Notes: a model not told the origin generated them from the sequence alone. 55,488 nucleotides of DNA from Opitutia bacterium UBA7876 (GCA_002500665.1 DLRY01000018.1:85169-140656); one strand, 5' to 3'. Counted from the stretch's first letter, positions 8,446 to 17,429 are shown. Translations and numbers: made by a program.

Positions 8446-8895
8446 CTAGAGCTTGGGAAGGTGTCCCCGCTTGGCGGCCTCGGCATAGTACTTGTCCGGG
8501 TCGCGCTTCCATCTGCGGATGGCGCTTGAGGACCAGAAGTAGACCTTCTTGCCCTTGTAGGTCTCAAATTTGGAATTGGGGTTGACTACGCGCTCGGGAT
8601 AAATGGGGCAATAGCGCTGGTCGAGCAACTTTACCTTGTCTACGCCAAGCTTCTTCTTCTCGGCATCGGTGAACTTCTTGGCAAGGGCGGGAAGAGCCTT
8701 AATGTAGTAGGCGGTGTTGGCGTCGAAAGCCTTCACGCATGAACCACAGCAGAAATAGATCTTTTTGCCACCGACCTCTGAAAATTCCTCTGGGTCGTTT
8801 GCTTCACCTACCATGATGGCACATGTCTCGTCTTCGGCGACGAGGGAAAATTGAAAGAGAAAAAAGCCGAATATAAGCGCTAGGAATGTTTTCAT
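8446..8895 (-). CDS. Secreted protein with two YHS/TRASH-like domains, the second lacking its cysteines
   Basis: 149 residues with a signal peptide (1-20, cleavage near VAED). Residues 25-60 look like a YHS or TRASH metal-binding domain: C25, then FCCGSC with C49, C50 and C53. Residues 96-132 repeat the pattern (CPIYPERVVNPNSKF, then KGKKVYFWSSSAI), but the CC..C triad is replaced by W and serines. One metal site seems kept and one lost. YHS domains occur in heavy-metal and copper handling proteins, so periplasmic metal binding is plausible but not shown. A TTGAAA box lies 35 bases before the ATG (8930-8925) without a clear -10. Confidence 0.8.
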   Translation of the reverse strand: MKTFLALIFGFFLFQFSLVAEDETCAIMVGEANDPEEFSEVGGKKIYFCCGSCVKAFDANTAYYIKALPALAKKFTDAEKKKLGVDKVKLLDQRYCPIYPERVVNPNSKFETYKGKKVYFWSSSAIRRWKRDPDKYYAEAAKRGHLPKL

Positions 8896-8983
8896 AAATA
8901 AACATTGCCTGTAAAAATGAATTTTTTCAAGAATTTCCCACCCAAGGAGAAAAAAAATCCCGGAGGGGCAGGCATGATCGCGG

Positions 8984-9011
8984 TTGACCCTTTACCCCAT
9001 CCTGCAATGAT
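8984..9011 (+). promoter_or_regulatory. Candidate promoter of the DksA-like gene
   Basis: TTGACC at 8984-8989 and AATGAT at 9006-9011 are 16 bases apart, predicting a start near 9018 and a leader of about 15 bases before the GTG at 9033. Confidence 0.4.
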
Positions 9012-9032
9012 TTTTATCAGTGCATACCACCA

Positions 9033-9362
9033 GTGGAAAAAGAGAAAATTGATCAGTTCAGGCTTCAGCTCGAGGAATTGGCCCTCGAGATCGAAGATTA
9101 CCTGTGCAAAAGCGAAGCCTCGGCGGAAGCCGTAGTGCCGGACAAGGGGCTGGGGCGCTTATCCAGAATGGAAGCCATGCAGGACCAGCAGATGGTTCTG
9201 GAGCTGCGCAGGAGGAAGAGGAGGCAGAGGCTCGAGGTCTCCGATGCATTGGACCGAATCGCGGATGGAACTTTCGGCGCCTGTGTGTTTTGCGGCAATG
9301 AAATATCCCTCGACCGCCTCGAGGCATTTCCCGAAACGCAGGTCTGCGTGACTTGCGCCTAA
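9033..9362 (+). CDS. DksA/TraR-type C4 zinc-finger protein
   Basis: 109 residues beginning with GTG; no other in-frame start fits. A long helical N-terminal part (coiled-coil-like, 1-75) leads to a C4 zinc finger, C84-x2-C87-x17-C105-x2-C108, as in DksA and TraR, which bind the RNA polymerase secondary channel and tune promoters in the stringent response. It is shorter than E. coli DksA (151 residues), closer to TraR and YocK-like forms. The DksA acidic DxxDxA tip is not obvious, although DALDRIADG resembles part of the family signature. Probably a transcription regulator; its exact partner is unknown. Confidence 0.85.
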   Translation: MEKEKIDQFRLQLEELALEIEDYLCKSEASAEAVVPDKGLGRLSRMEAMQDQQMVLELRRRKRRQRLEVSDALDRIADGTFGACVFCGNEISLDRLEAFPETQVCVTCA

Positions 9363-9399
9363 GCCGTGGTTCTGCTACCTTTCAACCCATACAACGATT

Positions 9400-10131
9400 A
9401 TGGAGCTCAAGAATGTACTTAACTCTGCCTGCGCCTTGCTTGCGCTTTTCTCGCCTTTGGTCTCCGGCAAGGAGGCCCCCGTCCTGCCAGAGGGGTATAA
9501 GCTGGTTTACCGGCAGGATTTTAAAAACGACCAGTCCATGGGCGATTTCATTGCGACCGACAAGCGGGTCTGGAAATGGGGAACCGAGAAAGGAATCGGG
9601 TTCATCGAGCACTTTGCCAAGAGCAAGTACAAGTACGAGGTCCGTTCTCCCTACAACATCGCCCTGCTTGGAGGAATCGAGTTAAAGGATTTCATTCTCG
9701 AGGCCAAACTGCGTCAGACCGGCAAGGAATACGGTCACCGGGATATGTGCGTCTTCTACGGTTTTCGGGACCGTTCCCATTTCTACTATACCCACATTGC
9801 CAGCGTGACGGACAACCACGCCCACAACTGTTTCATAGTGAACGGCCGGCCGCGTACGAAGATTTCCCACGAGACGACCAAGGGCCACAAGTGGAGTAGC
9901 AGGGAGTGGCATGATTTCCGCTTGGTGAGGGAATTTGGTACGGGCAAAATCGAGGTCTACCTTAACGACCTTGAAAACCCCATTATGAAGGCCAAGGACA
10001 AGACTTTCGAGTGGGGCCGGATAGGCTTCGGCAGTTTCGACGACACCGGGCGGATCGCGGAGGTCCGTCTCTATGCGCCCGACTCCCGCAAATCGGAGGG
10101 CAAGGATCCCTTCGCCAAAGGGAGGCAATAG
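9400..10131 (+). CDS. Secreted DUF1080-like (concanavalin-type beta-sandwich) protein
   Basis: 243 residues with a signal peptide (1-23). The body looks like the DUF1080/3-keto-disaccharide hydrolase-like fold common in Planctomycetota and Verrucomicrobiota: a VYRQDF opening, ELKDFILEAKLRQT, the central HRDMCVFYGFRDRSHFYY stretch, WHDFRLVREFGTGKIEVYLND and a closing GRIGFGSFDDTGRIAEVRLY. Such domains act on or bind carbohydrates outside the cell. The substrate cannot be read from sequence. It ends 31 bases before the stop of the convergent alcohol dehydrogenase gene. Confidence 0.8.
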   Translation: MELKNVLNSACALLALFSPLVSGKEAPVLPEGYKLVYRQDFKNDQSMGDFIATDKRVWKWGTEKGIGFIEHFAKSKYKYEVRSPYNIALLGGIELKDFILEAKLRQTGKEYGHRDMCVFYGFRDRSHFYYTHIASVTDNHAHNCFIVNGRPRTKISHETTKGHKWSSREWHDFRLVREFGTGKIEVYLNDLENPIMKAKDKTFEWGRIGFGSFDDTGRIAEVRLYAPDSRKSEGKDPFAKGRQ

Positions 10132-10162
10132 TGGCCTTGCTCCGGCTTCCCGTCGGGCCGGG

Positions 10163-11209
10163 CTAGTCCAGGCTGCTCATATCGATCACGAAGCGGTATT
10201 TGACCTGACTGCCGGCCAAGCGATCGAAAGCCTCGTTGATCTGGTCCATGCGGATCAGTTCGATCTCGGAAACGATGTTCTTCTCGGCGCAGAAATCGAG
10301 CATCCGCTGGGTTTCTTTGATGCCTCCGATGATCGATCCCGCCATTCTTCTTCTTCCGAAAAGCAATTGAGCCGCATTGACCTGGTCGAGAGGTTCGATG
10401 GCCCCGACCACGCACATCGTTCCGTCCAGTTTGAGCAACTCCAGGTAGGGGTCGACCCTATGGTTGACCGGTATGGTGTTTAGGATGAAGTCGAACTCGC
10501 CCGCTTCCTTTGCCATGGCGTCCTCGTCGGTCGACAGAAGGACATCGTCGGCCCCCAGTTTTCTGGCGTCCTCCGCCTTGCTCTCCGAGGTGGTGATCAT
10601 CACGGTATGGGCTCCCATGGCATGGGCGAACTTAACCCCCATGTGCCCGAGTCCTCCGAGTCCTGCGATTCCAACCTTCATCCCTTCGGAGACCTCCCAG
10701 TGGCGGAGAGGGGAATATGTAGTGATCCCGGCGCACAGCAGAGGGGCGGTGGCGCTGGTCTCGAGAGTCTCGGGCACCCTGAGGACGAAGGGTTCGCCGG
10801 TTACGATGGACTTGGAATATCCTCCATAGGTAAAGCCTCCCGGGTCATCGGTCGGGCTGTTGTAGGTGGCGGTGAATCCTTGCTTGCAATATTGTTGCAG
10901 GTCGTTTCGGCAGTGGGCGCATTCACCGCATGAGTCAACCATGACCCCCACGGCGGCGAGATCGCCGACCTTGAATTTTTCCACCTCCTCACCAGTCTCG
11001 GTTACTCGTCCTACGATCTCGTGGCCGGGGACGACCGGGTATTCCGTCATCCCCCAGTCGTTGTTCACGAAGTGGAGATCGGTATGGCAAACCCCGCAGT
11101 ATTCGACGTCGATTCGGACGTCCGTTTTGCCCACGGCCCGTCTTTCGATGGGGAAGGGTTGCATGCGGTCCTTGATCTTTTGTGCGGCGTAGGCGGAAAT
11201 CTGAGTCAT
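10163..11209 (-). CDS. Zinc-dependent alcohol/aldehyde dehydrogenase (YahK/cinnamyl-type)
   Basis: 348 residues of the medium-chain dehydrogenase family. Catalytic zinc ligands C38, H63/E64 and C159 and the structural zinc set C94, C97, C100 and C108 are intact. The Rossmann glycine motif GLGGLGHMG lies near 183-191. The closest known type is the NADP-dependent aldehyde reductase YahK/AdhC group, which reduces a wide range of aldehydes. It is monocistronic, flanked by convergent and divergent genes. The 148-base gap upstream (11210-11357) serves this gene and lipoprotein A; I could not assign its own promoter. Confidence 0.93.
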   Translation of the reverse strand: MTQISAYAAQKIKDRMQPFPIERRAVGKTDVRIDVEYCGVCHTDLHFVNNDWGMTEYPVVPGHEIVGRVTETGEEVEKFKVGDLAAVGVMVDSCGECAHCRNDLQQYCKQGFTATYNSPTDDPGGFTYGGYSKSIVTGEPFVLRVPETLETSATAPLLCAGITTYSPLRHWEVSEGMKVGIAGLGGLGHMGVKFAHAMGAHTVMITTSESKAEDARKLGADDVLLSTDEDAMAKEAGEFDFILNTIPVNHRVDPYLELLKLDGTMCVVGAIEPLDQVNAAQLLFGRRRMAGSIIGGIKETQRMLDFCAEKNIVSEIELIRMDQINEAFDRLAGSQVKYRFVIDMSSLD

Positions 11210-11321
11210 GTCGGAGTGTCGGTTTTCTCATTACGGATCCGAGAACATCCGGGTCCATACATATGATGATTATTCCTAGGATGTTGCGTGTCCGCGGGTG
11301 GGCAAGAGCGTTTTCCGAAAC

Positions 11322-11352
11322 TTGACCTTATTCGTATCAACCTTTCTACTAT
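11322..11352 (+). promoter_or_regulatory. Candidate promoter of MORN-type lipoprotein A (leaderless)
   Basis: TTGACC at 11322-11327 is followed by TCTACT at 11345-11350 (17 bases) or TACTAT at 11347-11352 (19 bases). The start would fall at about 11357-11359, the lipoprotein ATG itself. Confidence 0.4.
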
Positions 11353-11357
11353 GTGGC

Positions 11358-12149
11358 ATGAAACGTCTAATCTTGGCCTCGGCTTTGCTCAGTCTCCTTT
11401 CTGGCTGCGGGGACGAGGAGGAAGCCTTTCCGGAAATCATCAATCCGCTCGATTCTCCCGAGGCTAGGCAAGAAGCCCTCGCCAAGGCGCTTTTGCCCGA
11501 CGCCCTCTCGAATCTCCCCGGAGACGTCGAGCTCGATGAACCCCTTTCTTTTCAGGAAGATGCGCCCAAGAACTATTTCGGCCCCGATGGAGCGCCTTAC
11601 TCGGGTTGGGTCAAGAAGCTCTACCCCTCCGGAAAGGTGGCCTCTCTGTTCGAATGCAGGGAGGGCAAGCAGGATGGGTTGCATACCGCTTGGTACGATG
11701 GCGGTGGCAAGATGATCGAGCGGACTTGGGTGGCGGGAGTAAGGGAAGGTCCCTTCATTGCCTGGAGTCCGAGTGGCGAAGTCGACTATCGAGGCTATAA
11801 CAAGGCCAACCTCAGGGATGGCAAGTTCGAGGATTTTTACCCCGGCGGGAGGAAGAAGACCGTCCTTCACTACCAAGCCGGAAAGGTCATGGAAGCCCAG
11901 CGCTGGAAGCCCGATGGCGCTCCCTGTACCCTTACCAGCCTCAGCAATGGCTCTGGAATGATCGTCCATTACCACGACGATGAGAACGTCACCATCGACT
12001 TCAACGAGACCTTCGTCGACGGGGAAATCGACTACGGGCCTCAACCCGAGCCTCTTCTTCCCGAACCGGTCCCGGTCGTGGTTGATCCCAGTGAAGGGAA
12101 CGCATCCCCGGCAGGGGCGGGAAATGAGCTCAACTCGTCGGCGCCCTGA
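11358..12149 (+). CDS. MORN/YwqK-type repeat lipoprotein A
   Basis: 263 residues from the ATG at 11358, chosen because it puts a lipobox (LLSG-C17) after a short hydrophobic signal; an upstream in-frame GTG at 11298 would add an unlikely 20 residues. The middle holds several ~22-residue repeats of the kind found in MORN proteins and the YwqK family (for example VAGVREGPFIAWSPSG and REGKQDGLHTAWYDGG), followed by an acidic/Pro-rich tail. YwqK domains are named from a proposed antitoxin, but lipoprotein versions in PVC and Bacteroidota bacteria have no known role. Three related genes lie elsewhere in this window. Envelope-anchored; function unknown. Confidence 0.85.
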   Translation: MKRLILASALLSLLSGCGDEEEAFPEIINPLDSPEARQEALAKALLPDALSNLPGDVELDEPLSFQEDAPKNYFGPDGAPYSGWVKKLYPSGKVASLFECREGKQDGLHTAWYDGGGKMIERTWVAGVREGPFIAWSPSGEVDYRGYNKANLRDGKFEDFYPGGRKKTVLHYQAGKVMEAQRWKPDGAPCTLTSLSNGSGMIVHYHDDENVTIDFNETFVDGEIDYGPQPEPLLPEPVPVVVDPSEGNASPAGAGNELNSSAP

Positions 12150-12178
12150 TTCTTCCTCGTTCATTCTTTTGAAGTAAA

Positions 12179-12421
12179 ATGGATAAAAAGCGAATCTTGA
12201 AGGATCCCGAGACGGGGGAAATCGTCGGGGCGACCCGCACGCCCTTCTCTCGGGCGGCGAAGGAGCACAACAAAAAGGTCTTTGCCGAAAAATTCGAGAA
12301 AAGCAGGATTGCCAAGGAGGATCTCCCTGAGGAATCCCCATCGTCCGGGAAGTATCTTTTCTTCGTCGTGCTGGCCATCCTGCTGGGCTTGGGACTCTGG
12401 CTCTGGAGAAGCTCGGGCTAG
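12179..12421 (+). CDS. Small tail-anchored membrane protein
   Basis: 80 residues: a hydrophilic, lysine-rich segment (1-57) and a single C-terminal membrane helix (about 59-76), giving a tail-anchored layout with the bulk in the cytoplasm. Unrecognised. It starts 29 bases after lipoprotein A, so the two may be co-transcribed. The codon pattern and intact frame suggest a real gene, but without homologue searches this is provisional. Confidence 0.65.
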   Translation: MDKKRILKDPETGEIVGATRTPFSRAAKEHNKKVFAEKFEKSRIAKEDLPEESPSSGKYLFFVVLAILLGLGLWLWRSSG

Positions 12422-12523
12422 GGCCCGTCGAGTGGCTTTCCCTCAGGTTCTCTTTGCGATCCTTGGGCTTTAGGGTTGCATCCTTGCCCCATCCTGCTTC
12501 ATAGGCATGACTGATACCATCCA

Positions 12524-13384
12524 ATGAGCAGCGTCGACCAATTCGAGAGCGTATTCAAGGCCGCGGCCAAGACAATCTACGTGTACGACAAGCCTTCCAT
12601 AGGCCGTGTCCTGCTTGCCACCGACCTTGGGGAAGCCGAGGCCGCCCTCTACCAGCAAAAGGTAAGGGACTATCTCGGTCAGGTTCTTCCCGAGACGGAA
12701 ACCGAATGGAGCCTCGTGGGCAAGGACGACTTCGAAAGCGTCAAGGACCTGCTCGACCGGGTTGAGGAGAACCGCCCCGACCTCGTGGTGACCTACCGGA
12801 ACCTGCATAGCGAGGCCTGGCGCTGGCCCTACAGCCTGGGCGAATACCTCGAGGTCCTGACTCAGGTTACCACTACGCCGGTACTCGTTCTTCCACACCC
12901 CGAGCGCGAGGATGCGGCCTCCTTGGTCTCCGACCCGCCGCAGACCGTCATGGCGGTTTCCGGACATCTCTGTGGGGAAGGTTCCCTCATCGGGTATTCC
13001 TCAGCCTTTACCCCCAAGGGGGGCAAGTTGATGCTCAGTCACGTGGAGGACGACGTCACCCTAGACCGCTACCTCGATGCCATCGACAAAATCCCCGAGA
13101 TCGATTCGGAGGTGGCCCGCGAGAGCATTCTCTCCCGCCTTCTCAAGGATGCCAAGGACTTCTCCGTTTCGGCCAGGGACGCCCTCGGGGAAGCCGGTCT
13201 CGGCATCGAGGTCGAGTGTCTGGCCAAAGTCGGTCATCGCCTTGAGGACTACCGAAAGCTGATCGAGGAGGGGCAGGTCGACCTGCTCGTCATGCACGCC
13301 AAGGAGGAGGACCAGCTTGCCATGCACGGCATGGCCCATCCCCTTGCCGTCGAGTTGCGCTCCACACCTCTGCTCCTCCTGTGA
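12524..13384 (+). CDS. Tandem universal stress protein (UspA-like), coupled to an ion antiporter
   Basis: 286 residues forming two degenerate Usp domains (about 20-127 and 133-286). Domain 1 has RVLLATDLGEAEAAL and TTTPVLVLPHP; domain 2 ends with VDLLVMHAKEEDQLAMHG and STPLLLL. The ATP-binding GxxGx9G(S/T) motif is not clear in either half, so it may sense something other than ATP. The stop overlaps the antiporter GTG start in a GTGA (13381-13384). Such pairing recalls TeaD, a Usp protein that regulates the TeaABC transporter in Halomonas; a regulatory role on the antiporter is an inference. Confidence 0.85.
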   Translation: MSSVDQFESVFKAAAKTIYVYDKPSIGRVLLATDLGEAEAALYQQKVRDYLGQVLPETETEWSLVGKDDFESVKDLLDRVEENRPDLVVTYRNLHSEAWRWPYSLGEYLEVLTQVTTTPVLVLPHPEREDAASLVSDPPQTVMAVSGHLCGEGSLIGYSSAFTPKGGKLMLSHVEDDVTLDRYLDAIDKIPEIDSEVARESILSRLLKDAKDFSVSARDALGEAGLGIEVECLAKVGHRLEDYRKLIEEGQVDLLVMHAKEEDQLAMHGMAHPLAVELRSTPLLLL

Positions 13385-14793
13385 ATTCCCCTTTCCAACT
13401 CTTGGCCGCCGCTTCCGCGCATGCGGTGCCCGCGAGCGTGACCTATCTATTCCTGGGCTTGCTCGCCTGCATGATCCTATGCCTCGCCATGGAGGAAAAG
13501 ATTCATGCCAAGAAGTCGGTCATCGTGGGGGTCTTCGCAATCCTCGCCCTATTCCTCGGGACTTGGTTTGGCCTGCTTCCCTTCGACGACGTCGGAGCCC
13601 TCGTGATAGGGGGACACGCGATTTCCCTGCCAGTGTACGTGCCGGGGGTGGACTGGGAGGTCATTGCCATCATCCTCGGGTCCTCGCTGTTCGTGGACGT
13701 AACGAGCAAGTCCGGCCTCTTTACTTGGGTTGCGGTCAAGCTGACCAAGCTTTCGCGGGGCGATCCCCTTAGACTGCTGATTCTCTACGGGGTCATGACG
13801 GTGGTTTTCTCCGCCGTGCTCAACAACGTCACCGCCATGATCATCGTGGGTTCCCTTACGGGGGTTTCCCTCAAGAAGCTGGACCGATCCGAGAAGTTGC
13901 TCGGTTTTCTTCTGGTGGAAGGACTCCTTACCAATATCGGCGGTTTGCTCACGCTCATCTCCTCCGTGCCCAACATCATCGTGGGCAAGACCGCGGGGAT
14001 CGAGTTCATCGATTTCTTCATCAAGGCCTCTCCCTACGTCGTCATCGCCACGGTGGTCACCATCTGGATGGGGGCCAAGCTGTTCAAGATCAGTTCCCTC
14101 AAGAGCGACGAGGAGCGGGCCTCGGCCAAGGCCCTAGTGGCCGGCTTCGATGAGAACGAGGGGATCGAGTCGCCCGGATTCTTCCGCTTTGGAGCCATCA
14201 TGACCTTCGTCTTCATCGCCACGGTGGCCATGACTTCCCAGTTGCCCGTGGTCAGCGACTTGGGCCTCGGTTTCGTGGCCCTGGCCTTCGCGGGCATCAT
14301 GCTGGTTCGCTACAAGGCGGTGGCCGACCGCTTCTACAAGGCCATCGATTGGGACCTGCTTTTCTTCTTCGTCTGCCTGTTCGCGGTTATCAACGTCATG
14401 GAGCATGCCCAGGTGCTGGCTCTCATCGGCGAGTGGATCATGCCCATTCTCGGTCTCGGCGACTCCGCGGGTCCCGCCTCCATGATGGTGGCTTCCGCCG
14501 TGGCCAGTTCGGTCACCGACAACATCCCTCTCGCCGCCATGCTTGCGAAGATCCTGGGAGGGATCCCGGACGTCGCGAACAACCCCGACAGTCCCTACTG
14601 GTGGGCCGTCATCTTCGGGGCCAACTTAGGAGGGAACATCACCCCGATCGGATCCGCCTCGACCCTCGTTTCGGTCACAATCATCCACAAGTACGGGCTT
14701 AAGCTTTCCTTCGCCGGCTTCGTGAAGGTAGCGATGCCCTACGCCCTCATCCAGTTGGCCCTCGGGGTAGGGTATCTCCTGCTTGTTTCCTAG
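13381..14793 (+). CDS. Ion transporter-superfamily antiporter (NhaD/ArsB-like)
   Basis: 470 residues with 11-12 predicted membrane helices, starting with GTG inside the Usp stop. The sequence fits the NhaD/ArsB/CitMHS ion transporter superfamily: SAVLNNVTAMIIVGSL and SSVTDNIPLAAMLAKI are the two inverted helix-break motifs with N/T residues, and FGANLGGNITPIGSAS is the second hairpin. NhaD-type proteins exchange Na+ or Li+ for protons, as a marine bacterium would need, but arsenite or organic anions cannot be excluded. The stop is shared with the convergent aminopeptidase gene through a palindromic CTAG. Confidence 0.88.
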   Translation: MNSPFQLLAAASAHAVPASVTYLFLGLLACMILCLAMEEKIHAKKSVIVGVFAILALFLGTWFGLLPFDDVGALVIGGHAISLPVYVPGVDWEVIAIILGSSLFVDVTSKSGLFTWVAVKLTKLSRGDPLRLLILYGVMTVVFSAVLNNVTAMIIVGSLTGVSLKKLDRSEKLLGFLLVEGLLTNIGGLLTLISSVPNIIVGKTAGIEFIDFFIKASPYVVIATVVTIWMGAKLFKISSLKSDEERASAKALVAGFDENEGIESPGFFRFGAIMTFVFIATVAMTSQLPVVSDLGLGFVALAFAGIMLVRYKAVADRFYKAIDWDLLFFFVCLFAVINVMEHAQVLALIGEWIMPILGLGDSAGPASMMVASAVASSVTDNIPLAAMLAKILGGIPDVANNPDSPYWWAVIFGANLGGNITPIGSASTLVSVTIIHKYGLKLSFAGFVKVAMPYALIQLALGVGYLLLVS

Positions 14794-17429
14794 TCGCTTC
14801 GATTCCCGTCCGGGGAATCCGGGTAGGGCTTGAAATCGAGCCGCTTGCCCAGTTCTTCCACCTTCTTCTCGAGCGACTCGTTGGCCTTCTTGAGATCGCT
14901 CAACTCCAGGCGGAGGTTCTTGAAGTCGTCCACCGGTTTGCGGCCTGCCCGCAGTTTCTCGACGGCCTGCTCCGCCCTTTGTCTTTCGGGGGAGCCTTCA
15001 CGACCCGAAGCGATCTTCTCAAGAGAGGCGATGACCATGGGGTCGCCCAGTTGTCCGAGGGCCTCGATGGCGGCCAGTTTGATCCGTGGGTTGGGGGCGT
15101 CCAGGCTTTCGAGCAGGAAGCGACGGATCTTGGACTTGTCCTTCTCGTTTCTGGCCAGGTAGGCCAAAGCCTTAAGGCCCGAGCCGTATCCGCGTGAGGT
15201 GAACTTGGCCGAATCCTTGCGGAGGATCCCGAGCAGGTAGCCGATCTCGGCCGGGTCATCCTGGCTGCGGAGGGCCGAAACGGCGGCATCGGCCAGCTGG
15301 TGGCGGTAGGAATCGGTAATCAGAGCCTTCCGGATGAGACCTGCGGCCCCGGAATCCCCAAACCCGGCCAGGGCCCGGATGGCGGACCCGCGCACGGCGG
15401 GGTTCTTCTCGCCCTGGAGCGATTTCTTGAGGGCCGTGAGGGCGGTGGGGCGGTAGAAGCCTCCCAGGTCAGTCACCACCTGTCTGCGTACCCGGGCATC
15501 GGGTTGCCTGGGGGAGGAGACGATCGCCTCGAAGGCTTGGTCGGTATCCATCCCGCGCAGGGCTCTGGAGGCGGCCAGCCTGACCCCGTAAAACGGATCC
15601 TGGTATAGGGCGTCCCTTATTTTCTCGACCGAGGTCTTGTCCTTGCGCTTGCCCAGGGCTTCGACTGCGAGGAGGCGTCCGATGACGTCCTTGGGATCGG
15701 CCAACTGCTTGTGCAGCATGGTCACGGACGGGGAAAAGGTTATCTTGGCCAGCAGCGTAAGGTTCGGGTCGACCCGTACGGTGTCGGGGGAAGCGGGCAG
15801 AGCGAAGTAAAAGTCCTCCGCGACCTTGCTCACCGCGACGTCGTGGTCGATGATGCGCCCGCCCACCCGGAAGCGTACCGGCAGCTTCACCTCGAAGAGC
15901 ATGACGTTTTCGTCTACCTTCTGTTCCTGCCTTACGCTCAGCTTGGCCAACTTCCGCTTCTGGTCCCAGGAATAATCGATCTTCAGCTCGGGATGATGAG
16001 CATGGTAGACGAACTGGTCGAAGAAGCGGTCGAAGTTCCTGCCCGAGGCCTCCTCGAGGGCGGCTCGCAGGTTTTCCGTAACCACGTTGCCGTGGCGGTG
16101 CCTGAGCAGGTAGGCCTTGACCGCCCTGCGGAAAATCTCGGGTCCCACCTCGGATCGGATCATGTGGAGCACCCAGCTTCCCTTCGTGTAGGACATGAAT
16201 CCGTATTTGCGGAACATGTCGGAGGGCCGGTCGTACTTCCGGTTGACCATCGCCACGACGTCCCCGGAGCGCCCCGTGATTCGCTTCTTGTCGCGGTAGA
16301 GCCCGTAGAGCATGTGGTCCCTGCCGTCCTTGTGCCCGGCGAAGAGATGAGTGTAGTAGGTGGCGAAGCCCTCGTTGAGCCAGATATGGCTCCAGTCCTT
16401 GCAGGTCACGAGATCCCCGAACCACTGATGGGCCAGTTCGTGCGCCACCAGGCCCTGGCTGCTGCGTATGTTTTCCGTTTCCAGGCTGAAGAGGGTGGAG
16501 GCGTTCAGGGTGCTCAGGCTGGTGTTTTCCATCCCCCCCCAGTTGAAGTCCTGGACGCATACCTGGTCGTACTTGGCCCAAGGGTAGGGAACCCCGATCT
16601 CCTTCTCGAGGTATTCCATGCACTGCTTGGTCTCGCGGAAGGAATTGGCCGCCTCGGCGAACTCGGAGGGAGGCGTCCAGAACGACATGGAAAGGTCCCC
16701 ATGCTTCTCGGTGATTTTCCTGAAGTGGCCCGCGACTAGGGAGATGAGGTAGGTTACGTGAGGCTTCTCCTGAATCCATGTGACGGCCTTCAGCCCGGTC
16801 TGGGGGTCGATCGCCTCGCCTGCCCGCCGGCCGTTGGAAAGAACCGTCATGTCCTTGGGAACCCGGCAGGTAATGGAGGAGGTGAGGAACTCGTTGGGGG
16901 CGTCGAAGCAGGGAAACCAGTGCCTGGCTTCGATCGTTTCCCCTTGGGTCCAGATATGCATGTCGGACTCCCGGTAGCCCAGTTCGGGGGTCCTGAAGTA
17001 GAGTCCCTTGACCGGTTCCGCCTCGTAGGTAACCGTGACCTTGGCCTTGCGGAGGGGAGGAATGGGCTTTTCGAAGGTGATGAGCAGGGCCCGGTCGGTG
17101 TTTTCCCAGAAGGCGATCTTGGGCCCGCCCGTGACCTTGCTTATCTCTAGGTCGAAGGCGTCCAGGCGCAACTGATCGACGGGCTTTTGCATGGTCTGGA
17201 AGCTTATGGTTGCAGTACCCGCCACCCTGCGGTTGCGGAAGTCGGGGGTCACGTCGAGGGAGAGGTCGAGCACGTCGACCTGCCGTTCGGGACCATAGCG
17301 CTGGGTAGTGGTGTCTAGGGGCCAGGCGAACTGGCTCCAGTGCCGGCACTGCAGGGTGTGGCGGTGCTCGGCGCCCAGGTGCGCGGCAAGGACCAAGGTG
17401 AGGGTCAGGAAGACGGAAGGCTTGTTCAT
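14790..17429 (-). CDS. M1-family aminopeptidase with C-terminal HEAT repeats
   Basis: 879 residues, with a signal peptide (1-20). The M1 signature is complete: exopeptidase motif GGMEN (298-302), zinc site H330-E331-x-x-H334 with E353 eighteen residues on, and a catalytic-region SYTKGSWVLHMIR. Residues ~575-830 are HEAT-like repeats (VRLAASRALRGMD, VRGSAIRALAGFG, IKLAAIEALGQLGD), followed by a short coiled coil (about 835-865). It should trim N-terminal residues from peptides outside the cytoplasm, perhaps docked on another protein by the repeats. The last four bases overlap the antiporter stop. Confidence 0.93.
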   Translation of the reverse strand: MNKPSVFLTLTLVLAAHLGAEHRHTLQCRHWSQFAWPLDTTTQRYGPERQVDVLDLSLDVTPDFRNRRVAGTATISFQTMQKPVDQLRLDAFDLEISKVTGGPKIAFWENTDRALLITFEKPIPPLRKAKVTVTYEAEPVKGLYFRTPELGYRESDMHIWTQGETIEARHWFPCFDAPNEFLTSSITCRVPKDMTVLSNGRRAGEAIDPQTGLKAVTWIQEKPHVTYLISLVAGHFRKITEKHGDLSMSFWTPPSEFAEAANSFRETKQCMEYLEKEIGVPYPWAKYDQVCVQDFNWGGMENTSLSTLNASTLFSLETENIRSSQGLVAHELAHQWFGDLVTCKDWSHIWLNEGFATYYTHLFAGHKDGRDHMLYGLYRDKKRITGRSGDVVAMVNRKYDRPSDMFRKYGFMSYTKGSWVLHMIRSEVGPEIFRRAVKAYLLRHRHGNVVTENLRAALEEASGRNFDRFFDQFVYHAHHPELKIDYSWDQKRKLAKLSVRQEQKVDENVMLFEVKLPVRFRVGGRIIDHDVAVSKVAEDFYFALPASPDTVRVDPNLTLLAKITFSPSVTMLHKQLADPKDVIGRLLAVEALGKRKDKTSVEKIRDALYQDPFYGVRLAASRALRGMDTDQAFEAIVSSPRQPDARVRRQVVTDLGGFYRPTALTALKKSLQGEKNPAVRGSAIRALAGFGDSGAAGLIRKALITDSYRHQLADAAVSALRSQDDPAEIGYLLGILRKDSAKFTSRGYGSGLKALAYLARNEKDKSKIRRFLLESLDAPNPRIKLAAIEALGQLGDPMVIASLEKIASGREGSPERQRAEQAVEKLRAGRKPVDDFKNLRLELSDLKKANESLEKKVEELGKRLDFKPYPDSPDGNRSD

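Noticed and set aside
15469..17349. 626-codon open frame on the minus strand across the M1 aminopeptidase
   Set aside because: Arg/Pro/Gly-rich shadow in another frame of a gene with a complete M1 active site.
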